The position numbers and the translations under genes are program-made. A model generated the notes under the pieces. The model did no database searches. It had not been told where the DNA came from and saw nothing but the letters and a program-made list of their open reading frames with translations. A stretch of 64,000 bases of DNA from QAMX01 sp964448855. GTDB taxonomy: Bacteria; Bacillota; Clostridia; Oscillospirales; QAMX01. The DNA lies in the NCBI GenBank assembly GCA_964448855.1, contig CAYUXI010000005.1, positions 45,375-109,374 on the forward strand, read 5' to 3'. Below, in pieces: positions 1-9,500 of the stretch. Position 1 is the first letter of the stretch; each line of letters begins with the position of its first letter.

Positions 1-129
1 CTCCTGCGGGGTTGACTGAACGAGCCTCCATGCACCTGCAAACGATGCGGGCGTATCGAGGGAAGCCGGAAACGGCTCATCGAGAACAAGCGCCTTGTAA
101 CGCGAGGTGCGATAGAAGGCGGGAAACAT

Positions 130-1302
130 ATGGCAGAAAATAAACGTGATTATTATGAGGTGCTTGGCGTTTCCAAAACGGCAAGCGACGATGAAATCAA
201 AAAGGCATACCGAAAGCTGGCCAAGGAATATCATCCGGATCTGCATCCGGGCGATCAGGTGGCGGAAACCAAGTTCAAAGAGCTGAACGAGGCATACGAG
301 GTGCTTTCGGATCCTCAGAAAAAGAGCAAATACGACCAGTTCGGCTTTGCCGGAGTGGATCCCACATACGGCGCTGGTCAGGCGGGCTATGGCGGCGGCT
401 ACGGCGCCTACGGCAGCGGCTTCGGCGGCTTTGACGTCGGCGATTTCGGCGATATCTTCAGCTCGATTTTCGGCGGCGGCTTTGGCGGTGGCGGTCAGTC
501 GCGCAATGCACCGCGCCGCGGCGAGGACGTCGAGCGCAGTGTTCAGATTTCCTTTGAGGAGGCCGCCTTTGGCTGCGCCAAGGATATCACGGTCAACCGG
601 GTTGAAAAATGCTCGGAGTGTGACGGCAGCGGCGCGGCCAAGGGGAGCGCGGTGGAAACCTGTAACGTCTGCCACGGCAGCGGTCAGGTGCGAACCACCC
701 GCCGGACAGCACTCGGCACCGTCAGCACGACGGGCGTTTGCCAGGCCTGTGGCGGCAAGGGCAAAACCATCAAAAACCCGTGCAGCGCCTGTCGCGGCGC
801 GGGACAGATTCGCCGGAGTCGCACCATCTCCGTGAAAATCCCGGCCGGGATTGATGATGATCAGACGGTCGTCCTGCGCGGTCAGGGACATCAGGGTGCC
901 AACGGCGGCCCGAACGGCGACCTGCTGATCAATGTTCGCGTCAACCGCCACGAATTCTTCACCCGCGACGGCAGCAATCTGCTCTGCACCGTGCCGATTA
1001 CCTTCACACAGGCCGCACTGGGCGATACGATTGAAGTGCCGGGGCTGGAGGGCACCTTCCAGTATACCATCCCGGAGGGCGTCCAGAGCGGGACAGTCTT
1101 CCGCATCAAAAATCGCGGGATTGCACAGGTCAATTCCAAAAATCGCGGCGATTACCTGCTGACCGTTGTGGTCGAAACACCGCGTGGACTGAACAACAAA
1201 CAGAAGGAGCTGCTCCGCAGCTTCGAATCCACGCTGCAGGATAAAAACAGCGCGCAGAAAAAGAGCTTCCTCGATAAGGTGCGCGAAAAGTTCAATAAAT
1301 AA
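130..1302 (+). CDS. dnaJ: Chaperone protein DnaJ (Hsp40)
   Basis: This is a full-length 390-residue type I DnaJ, the co-chaperone that stimulates DnaK ATPase activity and delivers unfolded clients in the cytoplasm. The J domain covers about residues 6-70 with the HPD motif at 35-37. A Gly/Phe-rich linker follows at about 77-125. The zinc-binding domain has four CxxCxGxG repeats beginning near Cys161, Cys178, Cys204 and Cys218, and the rest is the client-binding C-terminal domain. The start ATG has only a weak upstream purine stretch (aaggcggg). The first 129 bases hold no recognisable gene; dnaK or grpE would be expected further upstream, outside the window. A strong terminator follows. The family assignment is certain. 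Confidence 0.98.
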   Translation: MAENKRDYYEVLGVSKTASDDEIKKAYRKLAKEYHPDLHPGDQVAETKFKELNEAYEVLSDPQKKSKYDQFGFAGVDPTYGAGQAGYGGGYGAYGSGFGGFDVGDFGDIFSSIFGGGFGGGGQSRNAPRRGEDVERSVQISFEEAAFGCAKDITVNRVEKCSECDGSGAAKGSAVETCNVCHGSGQVRTTRRTALGTVSTTGVCQACGGKGKTIKNPCSACRGAGQIRRSRTISVKIPAGIDDDQTVVLRGQGHQGANGGPNGDLLINVRVNRHEFFTRDGSNLLCTVPITFTQAALGDTIEVPGLEGTFQYTIPEGVQSGTVFRIKNRGIAQVNSKNRGDYLLTVVVETPRGLNNKQKELLRSFESTLQDKNSAQKKSFLDKVREKFNK

Positions 1303-1304
1303 AA

Positions 1305-1341
1305 GATCCCGGCTCTGATCAGTGGTCAGAGCCGGATTTTT
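1305..1341 (+). terminator. Rho-independent terminator of dnaJ
   Basis: A perfect 10-bp stem (1309-1318 paired with 1326-1335, ccggctctga / tcagagccgg) is followed directly by a T run. It lies three bases after the dnaJ stop codon. Confidence 0.9.
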
Positions 1342-1575
1342 GTACACGGGATGGAAGGCTGCTGCAATCGGAGAAAGTAGGGTGATCGGAGTTTTCCGGG
1401 GAATGACGTCAGCAGAAGCGCTTTTTGGGGGAGGGAGCTCTGCAAAAAACGTTTTCGTGGCGATTGGAAAACCGCCCCCTAGCGCGAAACCCTTCATCCT
1501 GCGCGGCCAGCCTTCACCCGCCACCTTGAAAAATGCCGCACACCGGTTTTTGTCTTCTTTTTTTGCAAAAGGCAC

Positions 1576-1604
1576 TTGATTTTTCTGCATGAATGTGGTA
1601 TGAT
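1576..1604 (+). promoter_or_regulatory. Sigma-A-type promoter of tRNA-Pro
   Basis: TTGATT (1576-1581) and TATGAT (1599-1604) are separated by exactly 17 bases, and the tRNA begins 21 bases after the -10 box. The rest of the 1342-1575 spacer shows no gene. Confidence 0.7.
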
Positions 1605-1625
1605 ATGTGTTGTACGAATGTACAT

Positions 1626-1702
1626 CCGGGTGTAGCGCAGCTTGGTAGCGCGCTTGAATGGGGTTCAAGAGGCCGCAGGTTCGACTCCTGTCACTCGGAC
1701 CA
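1626..1702 (+). tRNA. tRNA-Pro (anticodon GGG)
   Basis: A complete cloverleaf can be folded by eye. The acceptor is CCGGGTG/CACTCGG with an encoded ACCA end. The D stem is GCGC/GCGC around agcttggta. The anticodon stem is CTTGA/TCAAG around the seven-base loop ATGGGGT, which gives anticodon GGG. The T arm is gcagg-ttcgact-cctgt. The gene has its own promoter and terminator, so it is a single-gene transcription unit. Confidence 0.95.
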
Positions 1703-1741
1703 GTCGGAGCAAGCTTGATATCGCTTGCTCCGACTTTTTTT
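1702..1741 (+). terminator. Rho-independent terminator of the tRNA gene
   Basis: A 13-bp perfect stem (1702-1714 with 1723-1735) with an eight-base loop is followed by seven T. It starts at the final base of the tRNA CCA end. Confidence 0.93.
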
Positions 1742-1920
1742 GTTTGCGCGTTCCTCCTTTTCAAATCACAAACGCTTTGCAGGCTTACGATTTGATTGTC
1801 TGTTCCAAGATCGGAAGCTCTGTTTCACCCATCACACCACGTCGCAGGCGTTGATCGCTTGCGACTTTTTTGCATCAAAAATTGCCAACCCGTAGCCACC
1901 CACATCGGGCAAAAAAATGA

Positions 1921-2118
1921 AGCTCCCTCTGACGAGGGAGCTGGCAGCGCAGCTGCCTGAGGGAGAGAAGACGTTTTCTGAGTGCTCACCTTCACTTTCA
2001 GCAGAACTACCAAAATTCCAAACAGAGCGCCTATTTTTTCACCGAGCAACTACCGAACGTCTTCTCTCCCTTCGTCAAAAATCGAAGATTTTTGCCACCT
2101 CCCTCGTCAGAGGGAGGT
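1921..2118. repeat. MITE-like palindromic element, copy 1
   Basis: This gene-free stretch is bounded by inverted arms. The left end (1921-1942) is itself a hairpin, agctccctc-tgac-gagggagct, and the right end (2097-2118) carries its near-inverse acctccctcgtcagagggaggt. Inside, agggagagaagacgtt (left) and aacgtcttctctccct (right) form a second inverted pair. There is no coding capacity. The structure suggests a non-autonomous transposable element or a structured RNA repeat; the family resembles palindromic repeats I associate with Faecalibacterium and relatives. Confidence 0.65.
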
Positions 2119-2176
2119 TTGCAGCCTACCCAAGGTTCACCACTGTGAATATACCACCCCCACTGGGCAGCAACCC

Positions 2177-2307
2177 AAGGCTCCCTTGTGTAAAGGAAGC
2201 TGGCACGGAGCGCCTGAGGGATTGCTGTACCCTGTGGGAACGCCTCACCCGCAGCCGCCTAACCCTCTCAGTCACCTACGGTGACAGCTCCCCCCAGAGG
2301 GGGAGAA
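2177..2307. repeat. MITE-like palindromic element, copy 2 (related family)
   Basis: The left arm (from 2177: aaggctcccttgtgtaaagg) and the right arm ending in agctccccccagagggggag frame about 130 bases. Internal segments cctgagggatt and aaccctctcag are near-inverse, and tcacctacggtga is a short hairpin. It belongs to the same class of element as the copy at 1921-2118 but differs in its arms. No gene is present. Confidence 0.6.
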
Positions 2308-2340
2308 GTGAGGAGTGATGCGCGTCTGCGGACACTGTGA

Positions 2341-2377
2341 TGCGCACTTCGCGCAGTGATATGCGTTCCTTCGGAAC
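2341..2377. repeat. Pair of short hairpins between repeat elements
   Basis: tgcgc-acttc-gcgca (2341-2355) and gttcc-ttc-ggaac (2365-2377) are small perfect hairpins joined by gtgat-type spacers. They look like satellites of the neighbouring palindromic elements. The remaining bases between 2308 and 2462 show no gene. Confidence 0.45.
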
Positions 2378-2462
2378 ACGTGATGAGTGATGGGCGTAGA
2401 GGGCCGCCCTGTGCCCTACGGCTACCCGCTGTTCCTGCTACGTTCGCAGCCCCCTACATCAC

Positions 2463-2508
2463 CTCAGCCACCCCAGCTCCCTCTGACGAGGGAGCTGGGG
2501 TGGCTGAG
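2463..2508. repeat. Perfect 21-bp inverted repeat (palindromic element, copy 3)
   Basis: Bases 2463-2483 and 2488-2508 are exact inverse complements around the tetraloop tgac. The core agctccctctgacgagggag is shared with the copy at 1921, and the tail (gggagagaaaac) also resembles it. The stretch 2509-2671 after it holds nothing recognisable other than the TetR promoter at its end. Confidence 0.75.
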
Positions 2509-2671
2509 GGAGAGAAAACTTTTTCTGTGTGTGCACTTGCGACCGTAGTTGCCCCACAGATACCAGCAATCCCACCTGCAACGGCAATGACTCGTCCCCT
2601 GTCCAATGTAGCGACTGCGGCACCCCCGCCCCCTCCTCTGCATCCGTCTCCAAAAATTTTCGCCAAGAGTA

Positions 2672-2700
2672 TTGAAAATTCGGTCACTATCGTGTATACT
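2672..2700 (+). promoter_or_regulatory. Sigma-A-type promoter of the TetR gene
   Basis: TTGAAA (2672-2677) and TATACT (2695-2700) have a 17-base spacer. The longest possible reading frame of the TetR gene would start at the TTG of this -35 box, which argues for the later ATG at 2732. Confidence 0.8.
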
Positions 2701-2731
2701 TGATATAGAACCCAAAATACAGCAGGGGGTG

Positions 2732-3439
2732 ATGCAGTTGGCAACGAGAAGAGCCAGCTTGCCAACCAAAAATCACGTGCTGGCGGTCAGCGCAAAGCTG
2801 CTGCTCGCACAGGGCTATCGCAACACAACCATCAAGGAAATCGCCGAAGCCGCGGATGTTTCGGTCAGCAGCGTGCAGAACTTTTTCGGCAACAAGGAAG
2901 GGCTTCTGACCGAACTGACACGGATGATGTTTGCCGGACAGTTCGGCGCGGCGCGTCAGACGGCCAAAGGGACACTGCCCCCAGCCTACATCTACGCCGC
3001 CGAAACCGCCATCCAGCTGACCCTGACCGACCGGAACGAACACCTCCGCGAAATCTACACCGAGGCGTACACCCTGCCGGAAACGCTGGAAGTCATTCAA
3101 CAGCACACGGCGGCTGAGCTGAAGAACATCTTCGGTGACCGGTTCCCCGACGCCGAGGAAATCGACTTCTACGAAATGGAGATCGGCTCCGCAGCACTGA
3201 TGCGCGGCTACCTGTCGCGCCCCGGCGATATGCGCTTCCCCCTTCACCGGAAGATCGACCGCTTCCTGACCGCCGCACTCCGCGTCTGTCGCGTCACGGA
3301 GGAAGAAATCCAACAGCTGCTCGCATTTGTCCACAGCCTGGCCCTGGAACAGCTGGCCGAAGACGTGGTACACCAGCTGTTCGCCACCATGGAAACCTAT
3401 TATCAGGAAAATGTCCTGCGCCCGACCGCATCGGCGTAG
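2732..3439 (+). CDS. TetR/AcrR-family transcriptional regulator
   Basis: This is a 235-residue cytoplasmic DNA-binding regulator. The N-terminus carries the TetR helix-turn-helix (about residues 16-58; recognition region near TTIKEIAEAADVSVSS, ending with NFFGNKEGLL). The C-terminal ligand or dimer domain is divergent and does not identify an effector. The start is placed at the ATG at 2732 because a purine-rich agcaggggg lies just upstream and the promoter sits between 2672 and 2700. The gene points toward the giant surface protein, but tandem hairpins lie between the two, so control of that gene is possible and not shown. The family is certain; the target is unknown. Confidence 0.9.
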   Translation: MQLATRRASLPTKNHVLAVSAKLLLAQGYRNTTIKEIAEAADVSVSSVQNFFGNKEGLLTELTRMMFAGQFGAARQTAKGTLPPAYIYAAETAIQLTLTDRNEHLREIYTEAYTLPETLEVIQQHTAAELKNIFGDRFPDAEEIDFYEMEIGSAALMRGYLSRPGDMRFPLHRKIDRFLTAALRVCRVTEEEIQQLLAFVHSLALEQLAEDVVHQLFATMETYYQENVLRPTASA

Positions 3440-3454
3440 CAGACAGACGACAAA

Positions 3455-3496
3455 GCAAGGGAGCGCTCCCTTGCATAGGGGCTTGCCCCTATGCAA
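3455..3496. repeat. Two overlapping palindromes behind the TetR gene
   Basis: gcaagggagcgctcccttgc (3455-3474) is a perfect 20-base palindrome. ttgcatagggg-cttg-cccctatgcaa (3471-3496) is a perfect 11-bp stem sharing four bases with it, so the two hairpins exclude each other. No T run follows, so a simple intrinsic terminator is unlikely. It may be a repeat element or a leader element of the gene at 3559. Confidence 0.6.
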
Positions 3497-3558
3497 TCTC
3501 TCTCAAAACAAAATTGTTCCCATGGGGAGACCGGGAAACAGAAAAGTGAGGAAAAACG

Positions 3559-6500
3559 ATGAAAAAGCGGATCCTATGCGCGCTGTTGGCTCTCTGCATG
3601 GTGCTGAGCCTGGCTCCGTCCGTGGTGCACGCCGATTCGACCGACGTGGATATGTCGGAGATGAACGCGCTGGAAGCCATCGGATTTGACACCAGCAAGC
3701 CCCCGGACGGCTTCAACGCAAATGACACCTCCAACCCCTATGGGCGCGACAGCGTCACGGTGAACCCGGTCGATGAACTGTTGTTGCTGAGCGGATATAC
3801 GAAATTCACCAACAATGAAGCTTCCTCCTATCAGACCTATATTCACTCGGAACTTCGTGGTCATTCCAACGGTTCGATTACGGATTATACGACCTTTAAG
3901 AGCAAGTCAATGTCCGGAGATATCATATCAAGTACGCTGGACGCGGATCTGTACAGACAGGCCAAGAATCTGATCGCTCCATATTCCTACGATTTTCAGC
4001 CGTTTGGCGAATATACGCCGCGCTCTTCCTGGGCGGCGATGGCGGCGGCTGCGGCCAACTTCGACGGCAACCAGGCGGGACAGAAGAAGCAGTACGCGCT
4101 GGTGACGCTGGAATACCAGACTGGTGATACCGGCAGCAAAAAAACCTATGCCCCGGTGCTGAAGCTGCAGACGCTCGATGCGGGGACCGGTGCGGTCAGC
4201 AGCGCAAAAGCGATCACCCTGATTTCGGATTTCAGCAAGCTGGGCAATTCAGACGAACAACTGAAGAAAAAAGGTCCTAACGACAATGTGAAGCTGCAAA
4301 CGATGGAGCAGTATGACCTGCAGAACTACGTGAAGGTGGCTGCGGGCGACTTTAACGGTGACGGTCTGGACGAAATCGCTGTCTATGTGCCGGACGCCGA
4401 CAACCCGCGCATCGAAGTGTACCAGTACAAGAAGACAACCGGCGCCACCGCGACGTCCTATCAGAACATGGCAGACAAGTGGGCTGTGGTCTGGACGTAT
4501 GCCCTGAGCAAAACCGGGAAAGGTGCCGTCGCGGATGCAAACGGCAAGGTACCGAACATGGTCTCGCTCCTGGCGGCCGACATCAACCGCGACGGGATTG
4601 ACGACCTGGCCGTCACCTACGGCTATTTTCACGGTGATATCAGCAGCCCGAAGAATGTGCAATCGATTCAGAGCCGCGCCGCTGTGCTGTACGGCTCCAA
4701 GAACAATGCCAATCTCCTGACGGCGTATGACGACTTTGCCATCCAGTCGTCTGACGGCCAGCCGATTGTGCGCGCCGCGTTTACCTATGGGCCGCTGGTT
4801 GGCGTCGATCAGGAAAGTCTGGTGCTGGGCGGCCAGTCGGCAACCGATCTGAAAAATGGCAAAGCGTATACCCGCTATGCGGCGGTCTATCAGTACGACG
4901 GCGAAGGCTTCGGCATCGTGACCGACAAGAACCTTGACCTCTTTGCCAAAAACGATGACGGCAGCTATGTCTACAGCTGCATGGAACGAGCCGAAGAGAT
5001 CTTCTGCTCTCTTCCGTACAACCCCGCCAACCTGGCCGTCATTTCCAACGGCCTGACTGAAGCGGCCACGCTCTATTTCGACAGTCTGCAGCTGACGTAT
5101 GCCGAAACCGGTCTGGAGCTGGGAGCCACTCTGGATGCGGATATGCCGGCTGATAGTGCCGAAGCAAACAAGAAATGGAATTCCAATGGATATTACTATA
5201 CCGAGTATGGCGCAGCCAGCGCCGACCTGTTCGGCTATGGCTATGACGCGCTGGCAACGATTCTGTTTTATCCTGGTTTGGTGAGATATACTGATGATGC
5301 CACACGGTTCAACATGATTATCACGGAAGCCACACCGGTTGCGGCCTCGGAGGAAGAAGTCGAAAACGGACAGAAGTTCGAAACTAAACCGTCCATCAAA
5401 TCCGAACCGTTATCAACGTCAAACACAACGAGCCATTCCAACGCCGCATACTTCATCTTCCCCAATACGGACGAGGACACCGCCTACCTGAAATACAACC
5501 AGAACCACTACTTCATCTACAGCAACCCCAAGGTGCTGGCCGTTCTGGCGTCGTCGCCGTATTTTGAAGATCTGATGAACCGCGACGACCTCTCCGGTGC
5601 GTACATCCAGTCGGAGACGTCCTACGCGAAGACGGAAGGCAGCTCGGACGGCGCTGTCGCATCGACGTCCATCTGGGCGGGCGCATACGCCTCGCTCGAA
5701 CAGGATATCACCATTTTTGGCATCAAAATCGGCTCCATTGAGGCGAGCTCGACGATTAAGGCCAAATTTACCTATGAATTCGAAATGAACTCCACATTGG
5801 AGCAGACGGTCGCGTATTCGACCTCCGTCGGTGCGGACGCCGTCGTGCTCTATTCCATCCCGACCGTTGTGTACGAGTACACTGCCTATACGCCGGACGG
5901 CAAAGGCGGCTACAACGCACAGGCGATGACGATTACGTCCCCGCACACCGCCGCCATTCAGGTCATGGATTTGGAGACGTACGAGGAAATCGCCAAGGAC
6001 TATGACGATCTGCCGAAGATCGCCGGCAACATCATGACCCATACGCTGGGCGACCCGTCTACCTATCCGACCTCCACCAAGGGCTATGAGGATGCGATCG
6101 TCTGGAACGGAAACTACGCCGCCGTTGGCTACACGGATGCGCCGAACGGCCAGAACATCACCCAGACCATCGATATGTCCACCGAATACAGCCACGCCTT
6201 TGTCTTCAGCAGCGAAGCGGAATATACAGCCGGTATCGGTGCCGGCTGCGTGACGGTCGGCGTGGTGGCCGGCGGCGAAGCCGGAGCCGGTTACGTCATG
6301 ACCAGCACCTCCGGCAGCAGCTACACAGCCAGCATGCAGAATATGCCGATCGAAGCGAAGGAATTCGGCTACGGCTTCAGCTGGAAGCTCTTTGCCTATG
6401 ACGGCGGCGGCTTCCCGGTCGTCAGCTATCTGGTCACGGATATTGAGATGCCGCCGGAGCTGCCGGACGACTTCTCCACGGATCCGGAGCAGACAACCGA

Positions 6501-9500
6501 CCATTCCATCGCGCTGACCTGGAGCTATGACAGCATGATCTCCGGCTTCCAGCTCTACCGCTACTATGACTTCCCGGACGGCAGCGGCGACTATGAGCTG
6601 GCGTTTGTCCCGTTCGATCAGGGCAAGAAAAATGAAAACGGCACGTGGGACTTTGTCTACCACGATGAAAACCTGAACCCGTATACCGAATATACCTATA
6701 AGATTCAGGCCGTGCGCGGTGTCGCGCCGAACCGGAGCATCGAAAGCGAAGCCATGACAGTTCGCACCAAGACGGACGTCGGCTATCCGGAAATCGAGCT
6801 GGTCGGTCTGGACGTCGATGGCGCACTGGCCATCTACCCGGACTCCACCAATACCGTGGCGGTTGTTGTGAAAAATGCGGAGGATTATCCGCAGGGCATC
6901 AGCTATCAGTGGCAGAAGCTCGAAAACGGCAACTGGGTCGATCTCAACAACAAAAAACAGGCCTATTACACCTTCCTCTCGTCCGGCTACAGCTCGGAGG
7001 GCGATTACCGCTGCCGCATCAACGTCGTGTATTACGACCCTGTCCGCGGCGAGCAGTATTTCATTTCGTCCTACTCCGACGTCTTCCACGCGAAGTACCG
7101 GCTGCATAAAGCGCAGCTGGTCAGCGACGACGACTGGACGGCCGATGTGACAACAGACGGCAAGCCGACGGCAACGGTGACGCTGCAAAGCACGACCACC
7201 GGCCACAAGGCCGCGCCGAGCGGGATTGTTTCCTTTGAAATCACCGGTCTGAATTACTCGCGCACCTATAATGTCTCCCTTAAGGCAAACGGCACGCAGT
7301 CGACCGCCAGCCTGACGGCCAACATGACGTCGGCTCTGCCGGAGGGCGTCTATACGATCGAAGCCTATTATCAGGGCAGCCGCGTGTTCTCCTCGCTCGA
7401 TCTGGGTCAGAAGGAGCTGCTGAGCGGCTCCGAAGGGTACCGTCTGATTGTCTGCGACAAAAGCGGAAATGAAATTGACACGGTGACCTACGGCGAAGGC
7501 TGGACGGCCAAGCTGAAGAAGTATACAAAAGATGCTTCGGGTAAAATTACAGCAACGGAAGTCGACACTTCCGGATGGAAATACGGGACGAAGCTGTACC
7601 GGATGGGCGGCAATGGCAGCTGGCTCCGTTCGGCCGAAGCTGGTGATTGGGCTGGCAGCTGGGAAGAGGGCGACTACGGTTTCGCAATCAATGAGTATGA
7701 GTACCATTGGGCGTGGCTGGCGCAGACGCCGTGCCGCAGCTATAAACTCGTGAAGACCTACGACAATCGAGACTACGAAGCGTACTTCACCGTGACGCGC
7801 CGCCCCATCACGGTCGGCATCACGGCACCCAACGGCCAATTGACCGCTGCACAGGGTGAAGTGGAAAGCAATTTGCCGAAGCTGACGGTCACAGAGGGCA
7901 GCCTTGTTTACGGCGACAAGCTGCAGTATGATAACGAGGTGTACACCAATAAGGATGGTTCGAAAACGACCAAAGGCACCAACTTTGTAGATTATCGCGT
8001 CTATGACACGGCGGGCAAAGAGGTCACGCTGGACAACAACACGGCACCGGGCAGCTATACGGTCGTCGGCTATCTGAACCCCTCGAATATCATCAAGATG
8101 GAAAAGGATACGCTGTATGCAGATGGTTATACAAATCCGAAAGCTGCTGATGAAAATGGCGAAAAGTATGGCCTGAGCGGCATTACCTACGGCACCAACT
8201 ATGAAGTCACCTTTGAACCGGTGACCTACGTTGTGACCGGTCCGAGCTATACGTTGACTGCCAGCGTGACGAATACGTCCGATCAGAATACCGCGGGGAC
8301 ACTCTCCGTTCTGGAACCCGAAACGCACAGCTACGAAGACCTGAAGGCGGGCGTCAAGTTCGCCAACGGCACCTCTCTGGTGCTGCTGGCAGAACCGTAC
8401 GAAGGGTATCAGGTCAAGAAGTGGACCGTGAAAACCGGCAACACAGTGATCAAAACGCAGGAGGGCGGCAACACCCTGTTCTACACGATGCTGGCCGAAG
8501 ACATCTCGGTCGAGCTGGAATACGAGCTGGTCACCTACACCCTGAACGTCGTGGAAAATCAAAATGAGGGCTCTGTGACCATGCCGGTCGGCTTTGCAAA
8601 CGGTGCTGTTGTGCGCCCCGGCGCGGAATACACCTTCACAGCCACCGCCAATGCAGGGTATACGTTCAAGTACTGGCAATACGTGGTCGGCGGCCGCATT
8701 CAGCTGGTCGAAACCCCGACAATCACGGTGACGATCGGCCATGCAGATGTCTATCTGTACCCGATTTTTGAACGCAACAACTACACGCTCACGCTGGTGG
8801 GCAACCTGCAGGCCTCCTACAAGTGGGATCACGATAACGATTCGATCACGGACGAGGTTGACCGCTATGTCACCTCCGGCGCACTCATTCCTGCCGGTAC
8901 CAATGTGACCATTTCTGCGGCACCCGGCTACAGGATTACCGGTCGCTGGTATCAGAACGATATTCCGTTTGACCTCGCTGGTAAAACCACATACTCCTTC
9001 GAAATCACACAGGATACCACCGTCAAGGCGGATACGGAGCTGGGAGCGTATGGCCTGACAATCCGGTCGTGCGTTTATAACAGATATACCGGAGATACAG
9101 TACTCGGAACAATTCGCGCCACCAGCACATGGATTGATCCAGAGACCGGCGAACCGCTGAATACGGATGCATTCTACAAAGCAAACGATGTTCCCGGCAA
9201 CACGGAATTCACGCTGACAGCCGTACCGGCGAGAGGCTATGTGTTTGATTATTGGAACTCGTTTGGGATAGATGGAAATAAGCTAGACGAAAATATGAAA
9301 CCGGTTGTTTATTCCACTGATGAGACCATTCAGTATGTTCTGCAAGGCGAGGAACTGCTGACTGCATACTTCAAGGATAACACCTCGAAAACAGTCACCG
9401 GCACGTTTGACGGTGAACATGGCAACAAGGTTTCATACCGGGTGCTCGATCGCTCCGGCGCGGTCGTGGACAGCGGCGACCTGACCTCAGGTACAGCGCT

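Noticed and set aside
1..129. End of a coding gene or small RNA before dnaJ
   Set aside because: Short open frames exist, but no protein family or RNA consensus (SRP, RNase P, tmRNA) could be recognised in this stretch.
1322..1579. 85-codon frame after dnaJ
   Set aside because: It begins inside the dnaJ terminator and has no family signal or ribosome binding site.
2356..2703. Short frames across the palindromic repeats, both strands
   Set aside because: They read through inverted repeats and give low-complexity peptides; the region is repeat, not coding.
5419..8832. Long open frame on the minus strand inside the surface-protein gene (1137 codons)
   Set aside because: It is the reverse of a real coding frame with strong domain matches; it has no promoter or ribosome binding site, and its sequence is low in recognisable motifs. 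Codon bias of the true gene keeps the antisense frame open.
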